Source of the DNA: Pseudomonas putida
GTDB taxonomy: Bacteria; Pseudomonadota; Gammaproteobacteria; Pseudomonadales; Pseudomonadaceae
Assembly (NCBI RefSeq): GCF_009883635.2
Contig: NZ_CP026115.2
Span: 1,364,001 to 1,428,000 of the forward strand
Direction of reading: 5' to 3'
DNA length: 64,000 nt
Translations under genes and position numbers: made by a program
Notes under the pieces: generated by a model
The model's input: the letters and a program-made list of their open reading frames with translations, nothing else
Databases searched by the model: none
What the model was told of the DNA's origin: nothing
Shown here: piece after piece, positions 1 through 8,384 of the stretch
Layout: each line of letters opens with the position of its first letter
How positions within the stretch are numbered: position 1 is the first letter of the stretch

Positions 1-51
1 CAAGGTCAGCGTGAACACCAACCCGCACCACAACAGTCCACGACGGCTCAT
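1..51 (-). CDS. gspN: T2SS protein GspN, N-terminal fragment
   Basis: Only the first 17 codons lie in the window; the rest is beyond the left edge. The ATG at 51 overlaps the TGA of gspM as ATGA. The visible residues MSRRGLLWCGLVFTLTL form a short basic start followed by a hydrophobic stretch, as expected for the signal anchor of GspN. The identification rests on position directly after gspM in a type II secretion operon, where gspN is the usual next gene. Too little is present to confirm the family from sequence. Confidence 0.55.
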   Translation of the reverse strand, partial: MSRRGLLWCGLVFTLTL

Positions 52-434
52 GGCTGCAGCACCAGTTCGAAACGCAGCCCCTTGGCATCCTGCTCCAGCC
101 CCCACTGCAACGGCTGCGCCCCTTCCGCGCGCAGGCTTTGCAACCAGCCCTGCAATACGCGCTCATCCGCAACCAGACCCCGTAGCTGCCAGCTTTTGCC
201 TTGCACATCGACATCAGCCAATTCGATTCGCCGCGCCAGGGCTGACTGGCGCAAGCGTTCCAGGCTCATGCCGGGGCCACCCTGCAAACTTGCGGCCTGC
301 GCTGCCAGCTCACGCCATTGGCTGAGCTCACGCCATTGCGCCAGGCCTCCGCGCAGGGCCAGGAAGGCGAGAAGCACGACGATCAGCCCCCCTGCAAACC
401 ACAGCCGATGACGCTGCATCCACTCCCGATTCAT
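48..434 (-). CDS. gspM: T2SS inner-membrane platform protein GspM
   Basis: This is a 128-residue bitopic protein. The N-terminus (MNREWMQRHR) is followed by one membrane segment at about residues 13-29, then a periplasmic coiled-coil-prone region with the near-duplicate WRELSQWREL, and a small C-terminal domain. GspM pairs with GspL in the inner-membrane assembly platform. A longer reading frame extends upstream, but the ATG at 434 overlaps the gspL stop as ATGA and places the membrane segment at the usual position. The gene sits between gspL and gspN in one translationally coupled operon. Confidence 0.85.
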   Translation of the reverse strand: MNREWMQRHRLWFAGGLIVVLLAFLALRGGLAQWRELSQWRELAAQAASLQGGPGMSLERLRQSALARRIELADVDVQGKSWQLRGLVADERVLQGWLQSLRAEGAQPLQWGLEQDAKGLRFELVLQP

Positions 435-1507
435 GAGGCCGCTCCCAGGTCGAACACCACCTGCCCGTCCTGTACCTGCACGGCAGCGTCGACAGCGTTG
501 GCCATCTCGCTCCACGGCGGCGCGGCGCCATCGCCGTCCAGGCGCAGGTGCCAGCGTTGGCCATCGAAACGCACGGCTTGCAGGCGCCAGGCGGGATGCT
601 CACGCAGCCAGGCTTGCAGGCGTACCTGCAGGTCTTCGAGCTGACGCTCGCGCAATTGCTGTTGCAGTCCGTTTTCCCGTAGACGCTTCAGGGCCTGCGC
701 CGCGTGCCGGGGGCTGGCCTGCTCACCGGTGATCGCCAACACCTGCGCACGCCAGGTTTGTATTTGGCGCCATTGCTGGGTCAGCCAGAGGCCGCCCCAG
801 ACGGTGGCCAACACCAGGCAAGCCGCAAGCAGGCGCTGCTGCTGCCGCGACACGCCCGGCAGCGAGTGCGCCTGGCGGGGGCGCTCAAGCAAGCTGGGCA
901 GGTTGTCGAGTGGCGCCAACGCGACTGGCCAGGTGCCCGTCATCATTTGCTTATGCAGGCCCGACCACGGTTGCTGCGGCAACTCGCCCAGCTCAGCGGG
1001 CCAAGCCAACCAGTGTTCAAACCCGTCCTCGCCCAGCCCTTTGCACAGCGAGACCTCTGGCGTGCGCTGCCACTGCCAGAAACTGCACGGCTCGGGTGTT
1101 GGCAATAACTGGAATTCAGCCCAGCAGCAGTCCACTTGCAGCCCCCATTCGGCACATTGCTCGCGCCACGGCTCCAGCAACTGCCGCTCCACCGCCATCA
1201 GGCGTAATTGCCCCGCCTGACGCGACAGGCAGGCACACAGGATTTCATCCGGGTTCTGCAGCAAGCGGTCCTCCAGCAACAGCGGCCACTCGTCGCGCTT
1301 CAGGCCCGGCGGCGCCGCCAGTTGAAACTGGCTACAGCATTCCCCGGGGACGATCAGCGCCACCCGTGCCTGCACGTTCGCCGGAGGCTCCCCCTGCCCT
1401 TGGCGTCGGGCGCCATCCGCCTCGACCAGCAACCAGTCCCAGACCTCGCCCGGGCGCAGCAACAACCAGGGTCGAACTGGCGCAGTTCGGCGCCATTCAA
1501 ACTTCAT
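431..1507 (-). CDS. gspL: T2SS inner-membrane platform protein GspL
   Basis: This 358-residue protein has the GspL layout. An N-terminal cytoplasmic actin-like domain (about 1-220) contains the family-typical region around LLLEDRLLQNPDEIL. One membrane segment follows (about 226-244, LLAACLVLATVWGGLWL), then a periplasmic ferredoxin-like domain. In the family the cytoplasmic domain recruits the ATPase GspE to the membrane and the periplasmic part binds GspM. The start overlaps the gspJ stop by 4 nt (ATGA), so translation is probably coupled. Confidence 0.9.
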   Translation of the reverse strand: MKFEWRRTAPVRPWLLLRPGEVWDWLLVEADGARRQGQGEPPANVQARVALIVPGECCSQFQLAAPPGLKRDEWPLLLEDRLLQNPDEILCACLSRQAGQLRLMAVERQLLEPWREQCAEWGLQVDCCWAEFQLLPTPEPCSFWQWQRTPEVSLCKGLGEDGFEHWLAWPAELGELPQQPWSGLHKQMMTGTWPVALAPLDNLPSLLERPRQAHSLPGVSRQQQRLLAACLVLATVWGGLWLTQQWRQIQTWRAQVLAITGEQASPRHAAQALKRLRENGLQQQLRERQLEDLQVRLQAWLREHPAWRLQAVRFDGQRWHLRLDGDGAAPPWSEMANAVDAAVQVQDGQVVFDLGAAS

Positions 1508-2094
1508 GAGCGCCCCCAGGGGAGAACAAAGGTGCAGACATACGGTGCTCCATCACGCTGCAATTCCAGGCGCACGCCACGGCCGGGGTGCGCGGGTTGG
1601 TCGGAGGGCCAGGGCAACCAGCGGCCACCCTGGTGGTAAAGCACATTGATTGCGCTGACCCGCGGCAGTTGTTCACGCAACACCCAGCGCGGCTCGCTGG
1701 CGGCGTACAGGTCCGCCGACGTTTCCAGCAGCAGGCGCTGGTCACGCGCATCGAAACGCAGGCGCTGGCGTTGCAGGCGCGAGCCGCCTTCGGCCTCGGG
1801 CAAGGCGGCGGCGGCCACCCACAGCAACTGCTGGCGGTCGGCCTGCCAGTCGAGCCAGCGGCTGGCGAGGGGCAGGCGCTGTTCGTACAGGCGGCGCAGC
1901 ACCGGGCTGTCGAAGCGCCGCTCCAGGGCCAGGCAGAACTCCAGCACGCTGGTTTCCTGGGTGTTCACCTGCAGCCGCTCGCGTACCTTGAGCCAGCCAT
2001 TGACCAGCGCCGACAGCATGACCCCGAGCAGCGCAGTCAGGGCCATGGCGACCATCAGCTCGATCAGGGTCAAACCCGCCTGGCGCCGTTTCAT
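1504..2094 (-). CDS. gspJ: T2SS minor pseudopilin GspJ
   Basis: This 196-residue type IV pilin-like protein begins MKRRQAG, then LTLIELMVAMALTALLGVML. That gives a prepilin peptidase site after the Gly and a Glu at +5 of the mature protein, followed by a hydrophobic helix. The length and the large variable C-terminal part suit GspJ, which caps the pseudopilus with GspI and GspK. It overlaps gspI upstream by 4 nt. No prepilin peptidase gene is present in the window, so processing must rely on a PilD encoded elsewhere. Confidence 0.88.
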   Translation of the reverse strand: MKRRQAGLTLIELMVAMALTALLGVMLSALVNGWLKVRERLQVNTQETSVLEFCLALERRFDSPVLRRLYEQRLPLASRWLDWQADRQQLLWVAAAALPEAEGGSRLQRQRLRFDARDQRLLLETSADLYAASEPRWVLREQLPRVSAINVLYHQGGRWLPWPSDQPAHPGRGVRLELQRDGAPYVCTFVLPWGRS

Positions 2095-2459
2095 GGCTGC
2101 TCCAGAAAAAGGGTGTACTGCCCTAGCGGCAGGCGTTGGTCGCGGTCGGCGTACAACTGCAATTCACCGCGACGCAGGTCGCGTACACCGGTACGGCGCA
2201 ACTGCATCTGCCAGTGGCAGGCCTGACCGCCCTGGCTGAGCACGCCATCGACCTGATTGCTGGCTGGCCAGTACTGCTCGACGGTGAAGCGCGCCTGCAG
2301 TTCGCGGGCGCAGAGCACGCCGAGGCGGTGCTGCTGTACGTTGTCCTGCACCGCCAGGCGCTGGCGCAGCACCTGGCTGGTGATGACCGCCAGCACCGCT
2401 GCTATCGCCAGGGCCACGGTCACTTCCAGCAAGGTGAACCCGCGCTGCCTGCGCTTCAT
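2091..2459 (-). CDS. gspI: T2SS minor pseudopilin GspI
   Basis: This short pseudopilin (122 residues) has leader MKRRQRG, then FTLLEVTVALAIAAVLAVIT, with the cleavage Gly and Glu+5. The size and the position between gspH and gspJ identify GspI, the core of the pseudopilus tip complex. Both ends overlap neighbours by ATGA, a signature of a tightly coupled operon. Confidence 0.88.
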   Translation of the reverse strand: MKRRQRGFTLLEVTVALAIAAVLAVITSQVLRQRLAVQDNVQQHRLGVLCARELQARFTVEQYWPASNQVDGVLSQGGQACHWQMQLRRTGVRDLRRGELQLYADRDQRLPLGQYTLFLEQP

Positions 2460-2893
2460 GGCGTCATCGCCACGCGTAACTGGCCGTCACGGCCCCACTC
2501 CCAACGCTGGCTGCCGTCTGCCCAGCGCCAGTGCACCGAGCCTGGTTGCGCCCAGCCCTGCGGCGTGAACAGCACACGGGGCTGGGCACTGGCCGACCAG
2601 TCCGGGCGCAGGCCCTTTGGCCAGTCGACCGGGGCGCCAGCCTCGACCACCCAGCCATCGCCATTTCGGCGCACGAACTCAGGCCGCTGGCCGGTCCAGC
2701 GCAATCCGCGCAGCTGCCCGGCGTGCCGGGCCAGCGCGGCCTGGGTGCGGGTTTCCGTGGCCAGGCGCTGCAGTGCCTGGTCGATACTGGACTTGCCGCT
2801 GTCGAGCCAGGCCACCGCCAGGCCAGTCATGAGCCCGGCGATGGCCAGTACCACGAGCAATTCGAGCAGGCTGAAGCCGCGCTGGCCAGGCAT
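2456..2893 (-). CDS. gspH: T2SS minor pseudopilin GspH
   Basis: This 145-residue pseudopilin begins MPGQRG, then FSLLELLVVLAIAGLMTGLA, with the Gly/Phe cleavage site, Glu+5 and a hydrophobic helix. Its position between gspG and gspI fits GspH, which connects the tip complex to the GspG shaft. The start lies 3 nt after the gspG stop. Confidence 0.88.
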   Translation of the reverse strand: MPGQRGFSLLELLVVLAIAGLMTGLAVAWLDSGKSSIDQALQRLATETRTQAALARHAGQLRGLRWTGQRPEFVRRNGDGWVVEAGAPVDWPKGLRPDWSASAQPRVLFTPQGWAQPGSVHWRWADGSQRWEWGRDGQLRVAMTP

Positions 2894-2896
2894 GGT

Positions 2897-3331
2897 CTAG
2901 AGGGCCCAGTTGCCCAGGTCGGCATCCTGGCCTTCGCCACCCGGTACGCCATCGGCACCCAGCGAATACACATCGACCCGCCCATGCTCACCGGGCATGC
3001 GGTACTGGTACGGGGTACCCCATGGGTCTTCCGGCAGGCGGCGCACATAGCCGTCGCTGCGCCAGCTGCGTGGCAGCGGGTCCTGGGTCGGCTTTTTCAC
3101 CAGCGCGGCCAGGCCCTGTTCGTTGCTGGGGAAGCGCAGGTTGTCCAGGCGGTACATGTCCAGCGCCTGCTCCAGGGTCGCCAGGTCGGCCATGACCTTC
3201 TGCTTCATGGCCTTGTCCTGGTTGCCCAGCACGCTGGGCGCGACCACGGCGATCAGCAGGCCGATGATGAAGATCACCACCATGATTTCCATCAGGGTGA
3301 AGCCGCGTTGGCGGTTGCGTCGATGCTGCAT
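2897..3331 (-). CDS. gspG: T2SS major pseudopilin GspG
   Basis: This is the major pseudopilin, 144 residues from the ATG at 3331. The leader MQHRRNRQRG is followed by FTLMEIMVVIFIIGLLIAVV (Glu+5 present). The C-terminal half carries the GspG-type region DPWGTPYQYRMPGEHGRVDV and ends with acidic, probably Ca-binding residues (GGEGQDADLGNW). I chose 3331 because AAGGAG lies 7 nt upstream. A GTG start at 3352 that overlaps the gspF stop is possible but has no comparable ribosome site. GspG polymerises into the pseudopilus that drives substrates through the secretin. Confidence 0.92.
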   Translation of the reverse strand: MQHRRNRQRGFTLMEIMVVIFIIGLLIAVVAPSVLGNQDKAMKQKVMADLATLEQALDMYRLDNLRFPSNEQGLAALVKKPTQDPLPRSWRSDGYVRRLPEDPWGTPYQYRMPGEHGRVDVYSLGADGVPGGEGQDADLGNWAL

Positions 3332-3348
3332 GGAAGGACTCCTTGTGT

Positions 3349-4551
3349 TCACAGTTGCAGGCCCTGGTTGAGTTGCATGATCGGTAACAGCACCGCCAGC
3401 ACGATGAACAGCACCACGGCGCCCATCACCAGGATCATCAGGGGTTCGAAGAGCGCCATGGCGGTGTCCACTTGGCGGGCGAAGCCGCGCTCCTGGTCGT
3501 CGGCCACGCGTTCGAGCATGTCGGCCAGGGTGCCGCTGGCCTCGCCGCTGCCGACCATGTTCACCAGCAACGGCGGAAACTGCTGGCTGGCATCCAGGGC
3601 GCGGTGCAGGCTGGTGCCGCCCTGCACCTGCTGGCGCACCTGCTCCATGGCCAGGCGAATGCGTCGGTTGCCGACCGTTTCGGTGGCCACCTGCAGGGCT
3701 TCGAGCAGGGCCACGCCACTGCTGGTGAGGATTGCCAGGCTGCGCGCCAGGCGGGCGCTTTCCAGTACCTGCAGCAGCACGCCGATACGCGGCAGGCGCA
3801 GCAGCAGTTCATCGCGGCGCCGGCACCAATGCGGCTTGCGCAGCAGCCAGCTGCCCAGCAGGCCGGCGACCAGCGCCAACCCCAGCAGCCAGGGGCCGGC
3901 CTGCACCAGGCCCTGGCTCAGGCCGATCAGCAGCGAGGTGATCAGCGGCAGGCTCTGCCCGGCGTGGGCGAATTGTTCGGTGAGCTTGGGCACGACGAAG
4001 GTCATCAGGCCAACCACCACTGCCAGCGACACGCCCATCAGTACGCAGGGGTAGATCAGCGCGGTGCGCGCCTTGTGCTGCTGGCGCTGCACCTGTTCGA
4101 GGTGATCGGCCAGGCGGGTCAGCACCTGGGCCAGGCGCCCGGAGCGCTCGCCAGCCTCGACCAGCGCGCAGTACAAACCGGTGAAGGGCGCCCCTTGGCG
4201 GGCGAGGCTACGGGCCAGCCCCAGGCCCTCGGCAAGCGAGCCGCGCAGGGCTACCAGCACGCCATGCAGGGCCGGCTCGCGCAGCTGCCGTTCGAGGGTG
4301 GCCAGCGCATCCACCAGCGGAATACCGGCACCGGTCAGGGTCGCCAGCTGGCGGGTCAGCTCGCACAGCTGGGCACGGCTCAGGCGCTGACGGCGCGGCT
4401 GGCGGCTGCCGGTCTCGCGGCGCTGCAGCTGGCGGGGGAACAAGCCCTGCTCGCGCAGCAACTGGCGCGCATGGCGTTCGCTGTCGGCCTGCAGGCTGGC
4501 CTTGTGGGTCTTGCCGGCGAGGTCGACGGCCTGGTAACGGAAAGTCGGCAT
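3349..4551 (-). CDS. gspF: T2SS inner-membrane protein GspF
   Basis: This 400-residue polytopic platform protein of the GspF/PilC family begins with the typical MPTFRYQAVDLAGKTHKASL. It contains two homologous cytoplasmic helical domains (LTRQLATLTGAGIPLVDAL and SLAILTSSGVALLEAL) and three membrane segments. The last (MILVMGAVVLFIVLAVLLPI) is at the C-terminus. The length is normal for the family. It lies 3 nt after gspE and is thought to couple the ATPase to pseudopilus assembly. Confidence 0.93.
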   Translation of the reverse strand: MPTFRYQAVDLAGKTHKASLQADSERHARQLLREQGLFPRQLQRRETGSRQPRRQRLSRAQLCELTRQLATLTGAGIPLVDALATLERQLREPALHGVLVALRGSLAEGLGLARSLARQGAPFTGLYCALVEAGERSGRLAQVLTRLADHLEQVQRQQHKARTALIYPCVLMGVSLAVVVGLMTFVVPKLTEQFAHAGQSLPLITSLLIGLSQGLVQAGPWLLGLALVAGLLGSWLLRKPHWCRRRDELLLRLPRIGVLLQVLESARLARSLAILTSSGVALLEALQVATETVGNRRIRLAMEQVRQQVQGGTSLHRALDASQQFPPLLVNMVGSGEASGTLADMLERVADDQERGFARQVDTAMALFEPLMILVMGAVVLFIVLAVLLPIMQLNQGLQL

Positions 4552-4554
4552 CGG

Positions 4555-6003
4555 TCAGCCCTGCACCACGCGCAGCACTTCGGCGAGGCTGGTTTCGCCA
4601 CGGGCCAGGCAGTCGCTGGCCATCGCCACCAGGCTTTGCCTGCGCTCGGCCAGGTAGCCCTGCATGGCCAGTTCGCTGGCGCCGTCGTACAGCAGGCCGA
4701 CCAGGCCGGCGTCCAGCTCGATGAATTCGTAGAGCCCCAGGCGCCCGACATAACCACTGCCCTGGCACTGCTCGCAACCGACCGCGTGATAGCTGCGGTG
4801 CAGCGCCGCCAGCTCCGGCCACAAGGCACGCTCTGCCGGCTGCAACGGCTGTGCGACCGCGCAAGGGCACAGCCGCCTGACCAGGCGCTGGGCCAGTACC
4901 CCGCGCAGGCACGAGGCGATCAGGAACGGTTCTATGCCCATGTCGCGCAAGCGCGTGACAGCGCCCACTGCGCTGTTGGTGTGCAGCGTCGACAGCACAA
5001 GGTGGCCGGTGAGGCTGGCTTGCACGGCAATCTGCGCGGTTTCCTGATCGCGGATTTCCCCGAGCATGATCACGTCCGGGTCCTGGCGCAGGATGGCGCG
5101 CAGGCCGCTGGCGAAGGTCAGCCCGGCACGCGGGTTGATGGCAGTCTGGCCGATGCCGGCGATGGCGTATTCGACCGGGTCTTCGACGGTGAGGATGTTG
5201 CGGCTGCCATCGTTCAGGCTGTTGAGGCTGGCGTACAGCGTGGTGGTCTTGCCCGAACCGGTCGGGCCGGTGGACAGGACAATACCGTTGGGGCGCGCCA
5301 GGCAGCTGCGCAGGCCCTGCAGCACGGCGGCAGGCATGCCCAGGTTGGCCAGTGCCAGCAGGCTGGCCTGTTTGTCGAGCACCCGCATCACCACGCGCTC
5401 GCCATGAATCCCAGGCAACGTCGACACCCGCACGTCCACTTCCCTGCCAGCCGCGCGCAAGGTGATGCGGCCATCCTGGGGCTGGCGCTTTTCGGCGATG
5501 TCCAGCCGCGCCATGACCTTGATCCGCGACACCAGCATCGCCGACAGTGCCCGTGGCGGGCGTAGCACTTCGCGCAAGTGGCCATCGACGCGCAAGCGTA
5601 CCACCAGGCTCTGCTCGAAGGTTTCGATATGGATGTCCGACGCACGCAGGCGCAGCGCCTGGCCGAAAAGGCCGTTGATCAGGCGGATCACCGGGGCTTC
5701 GTCGTCGCTTTCGAGCAGGTCCTCGATGCGCGGCATCTCGCTCATCAGGCTGTCCAGGTCGACCTGTTCGCCAATGCCTTCGATCAGCGCTTCAGTCGCG
5801 CCCGCACCCGCCTCATAGAGCTGGCCAAGGCGCTCATCGAACGCTGCAGGTTCCAGGTATTCAAGCGCCATGGGCCGGCCATGCACGCGTAGCAGTTCCT
5901 GCAACTGGGCGCTGTCGGCGTCGCGACGCAACCACAGGCGCCAGCCTTCTTCGGCCGGGGCCATGGCCAGCCCGGCCTGGCGAGCCAGGCGATAGGGCAG
6001 CAT
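4555..6003 (-). CDS. gspE: T2SS cytoplasmic ATPase GspE
   Basis: This hexameric secretion ATPase has 482 residues from the ATG at 6003. An in-frame GTG at 6006 would add one residue. Visible motifs are Walker [12 protein letters not shown] near residue 250, the Asp box ([13 protein letters not shown]), Walker B ([16 protein letters not shown]), the His box ([13 protein letters not shown]) and a cysteine motif (LCPC ... [17 protein letters not shown]) typical of GspE zinc-binding domains. The start overlaps the gspD stop as TGATG. It powers pseudopilus extension from the cytoplasmic side through GspL. Confidence 0.94.
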   Translation of the reverse strand: MLPYRLARQAGLAMAPAEEGWRLWLRRDADSAQLQELLRVHGRPMALEYLEPAAFDERLGQLYEAGAGATEALIEGIGEQVDLDSLMSEMPRIEDLLESDDEAPVIRLINGLFGQALRLRASDIHIETFEQSLVVRLRVDGHLREVLRPPRALSAMLVSRIKVMARLDIAEKRQPQDGRITLRAAGREVDVRVSTLPGIHGERVVMRVLDKQASLLALANLGMPAAVLQGLRSCLARPNGIVLSTGPTGSGKTTTLYASLNSLNDGSRNILTVEDPVEYAIAGIGQTAINPRAGLTFASGLRAILRQDPDVIMLGEIRDQETAQIAVQASLTGHLVLSTLHTNSAVGAVTRLRDMGIEPFLIASCLRGVLAQRLVRRLCPCAVAQPLQPAERALWPELAALHRSYHAVGCEQCQGSGYVGRLGLYEFIELDAGLVGLLYDGASELAMQGYLAERRQSLVAMASDCLARGETSLAEVLRVVQG

Positions 6004-7958
6004 CACCAGTTGCCGCCTTCGAGGCGTGCGCGGCTGGCGGGGAACACCTGCAGCAACGGGGTGCCTTCGGCCAGGTCGGGCAACTGCAGCGGCGTGGTCT
6101 GCTGCAGGGTGCGGTACTTGTCCTCGCTGAGGCGCGCCAGGCTCGGGCCGTCGCGCAGGATGCGCGGGCGAATGAATACCATCAGGTTCTGCTTGGTGTT
6201 CTTGCTGGCGTCGGAACGGAACAGCCGGCCCAGGTAGGGAATGTCACCGAGCAGCGGCACGCGCTGGTCGCTGGTGCTGAGTTCGTCGCTGATCAGGCCG
6301 CCAAGGATGACCAGGCCATTGTCCTCGACCATGACCTTGGTCTTGATCTCGCGCTTGTTGGTGATCACGTCGCTGGCGGCGCGGGAGTCGGCAATCGACG
6401 AAACCTCCTGGACGATGTCCAGGCGTACGCTGTTGTCGACGTTGATCTGCGGCTTGATGCGCAGCTTCACGCCGACTTCCTTGCGCTCGATGGTCTGGTA
6501 GGGGTTGGCATTGTTCTGGGTCACCGAGCCGGTCACGAATGGCACTTCCTGGCCAACCAGGATCGACGCCTCGGCGTTATCCAGGGTCAGCAGCGTCGGC
6601 GTCGACAGCAGGTTGAAGCCGCTCTTGCCCTTGAGTGCGTTGATCAGCATGGCGAAGTTGAAACCACCGCCGATATGGCCAAAGCCGGCCGTGGCACCGG
6701 TGGTGGACGACAGCAGGTCGCCCAGCGCCTCGCTGTCGCCACTGGCGGCAGCGCCGGCGATGTTGGCGATGTTCACCCCGTTGCTGCCAAAGTTGACGAT
6801 ACCGGCGCCGAACTTCTCGTCGGCGAACAGCCACTGCACGCCCAGTTCCTGGGCCTGGATATCGGACACCTCGGCGATGATCGCCTCGACCACCACCTGG
6901 GCACGGCGGATGTCCAGCTGCTCGACGATCGAGCGGTAGGCCGCGAGTTCGCTGTCGGGGCCGACCATGACCACGGCGTTGGTGCCCTCTTCGTATTCCA
7001 GGCGGATGCCGGAGTCGCTGGCAGCCGCCATCACCGGCCGGTCCTTGCCCTCCCCTTCGCCAGCCGCTTCGCCGGGCACCGCGCCTTCCTGGCTGAGGCC
7101 GCGCAGCACCTTGACCACTTCGGCGGCATTGGCGTGGCGCAGGTACATGACCTGGGTGTTGCTGTTGTGCTGGTTTTCGCTGGGGCGGTCGAGCTGGCCG
7201 AGCAACGCCCGCACCCGCTCGGTGCTGCCACGTACCAGCAAGGCATTGCTGCGCGGATCGGCGACCACCTGGGTGCTGTCGGCGCCCTGCTCGCGGGCCA
7301 GCAAGCGGGTCAGCAGCTGCGCGGTGTCGGCAGCGCTGGCATGGCGCAACGGCATTACCTGCAGCGGCTCGTCGCTCACCTGGTCCAGCTGGCGCAGCAG
7401 GCTGTCGATGCGTTCGAGGTTGCTGCGCCAGTCGGTGACCACCAGCAGGTTGGCTGCCGGATAGGGCGTGATCACACCGACGCGGGGGTCGATCAGCGGC
7501 TTGAGGATGCCGAGCATCTGCTCGCTGGCGGCATTGCGCACATTGAATACCCGGGTGGCCACGCCATCGCTGCCCTGGCTCTGTTTACCCGCGGGTTCGA
7601 CCGGCACCGGTTCCAGGCGCGCGGCCTGGTCGGGGACGATCTTCACGCTGCCGTTGGGCAGGTCGACGGCGGCATAGCCCTGGGCACGTAGCTGGGCGAG
7701 AAAGATGTCGTAGATGGCATCGGCGTCGTGGCGATCGACGGTGCGCACGGTGACCTTGCCCTTGACCCGCGGGTCGACGATGAAGGTGGTGCCAGTGATG
7801 CGCGACACGCTGTCGATGAACTCGCCCAGCTCGGTGTCGACGAAGTTCACCTCGTACACCGGCGTGCCGTTGTCATCGAAGGTTTCCGGCTCTTCTGCCC
7901 AAGCCATTGACAGGCCCAGGCTCAAGGCTGCGGCCACGCAGTATCTGGCGAACATCAT
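6003..7958 (-). CDS. gspD: T2SS outer-membrane secretin GspD
   Basis: This 651-residue secretin forms the outer-membrane channel. A signal peptide ([13 protein letters not shown], cleavage before EEPE) is followed by the N0 domain ([20 protein letters not shown]). Two or three KH-like N domains with [16 protein letters not shown] and [16 protein letters not shown] repeats come next. The C-terminal secretin domain contains [28 protein letters not shown] and the IPYLGRLF / [10 protein letters not shown] end. I see no pilotin gene in the window. The gene follows gspC directly. Confidence 0.94.
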   Translation of the reverse strand: MMFARYCVAAALSLGLSMAWAEEPETFDDNGTPVYEVNFVDTELGEFIDSVSRITGTTFIVDPRVKGKVTVRTVDRHDADAIYDIFLAQLRAQGYAAVDLPNGSVKIVPDQAARLEPVPVEPAGKQSQGSDGVATRVFNVRNAASEQMLGILKPLIDPRVGVITPYPAANLLVVTDWRSNLERIDSLLRQLDQVSDEPLQVMPLRHASAADTAQLLTRLLAREQGADSTQVVADPRSNALLVRGSTERVRALLGQLDRPSENQHNSNTQVMYLRHANAAEVVKVLRGLSQEGAVPGEAAGEGEGKDRPVMAAASDSGIRLEYEEGTNAVVMVGPDSELAAYRSIVEQLDIRRAQVVVEAIIAEVSDIQAQELGVQWLFADEKFGAGIVNFGSNGVNIANIAGAAASGDSEALGDLLSSTTGATAGFGHIGGGFNFAMLINALKGKSGFNLLSTPTLLTLDNAEASILVGQEVPFVTGSVTQNNANPYQTIERKEVGVKLRIKPQINVDNSVRLDIVQEVSSIADSRAASDVITNKREIKTKVMVEDNGLVILGGLISDELSTSDQRVPLLGDIPYLGRLFRSDASKNTKQNLMVFIRPRILRDGPSLARLSEDKYRTLQQTTPLQLPDLAEGTPLLQVFPASRARLEGGNW

Positions 7959-8384
7959 TCATCCTTGCCGCTTGAAGCCGGTCACGGCAGGGCGTGGCGG
8001 CCAGGGCAGGCGTTCGCGCCGCCCCTGGTTGTCGAAAATCAGGCCATCGGCGTCGATGTCCTGCAATACGATGCCCGGCGCCAGGCGTTGACCACGGCCG
8101 AGGGTGCGGACCTGCTGGCCGTAGCGCAGCACCACTACGCTGGCCGACAACGGCTGGGCCTTGAGGCCGCCGAGGTACTGCAACGGCAGGCGGGTGATGG
8201 CGATCGCGCCGTCATCGACCGCAGGCTGCCAGTGACCGATCAGTAGGCCAGGCAGTGGCAGAGCGGCGCCCTGCGCCGGGCTGGCCGGTTGCGGCTGGCG
8301 TCCCAGCTGCAGCACGCACTGGGCGGCCAGCCAGCCGGCCAGCGTCAGCAGGCCGCCGGTCATCACGCGTGAAGCCAGGCTCAC
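7959..8384 (-). CDS. gspC: T2SS protein GspC (short)
   Basis: This is a short bitopic protein (about 141 residues) with one N-terminal membrane segment (GGLLTLAGWLAAQCVLQL). The HR-domain-like periplasmic region includes LPLQYLGGLKAQPLSASVVVLRYG and IVLQDIDADGLIFDNQGRRERL. No PDZ domain is present, so it is shorter than Vibrio or Erwinia GspC, as in XcpP-like forms. The start is uncertain: a GTG at 8384 overlaps the upstream stop as GTGA, and an ATG at 8363 would also preserve the membrane segment. In the family it links the inner-membrane platform to GspD. Confidence 0.75.
   Translation of the reverse strand: MSLASRVMTGGLLTLAGWLAAQCVLQLGRQPQPASPAQGAALPLPGLLIGHWQPAVDDGAIAITRLPLQYLGGLKAQPLSASVVVLRYGQQVRTLGRGQRLAPGIVLQDIDADGLIFDNQGRRERLPWPPRPAVTGFKRQG

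Noticed and set aside
3472..5565. A 697-codon open frame on the plus strand
   Set aside because: It is antisense to gspF and gspE, both well supported; the translation is Gln/Ala/His-rich without motifs.
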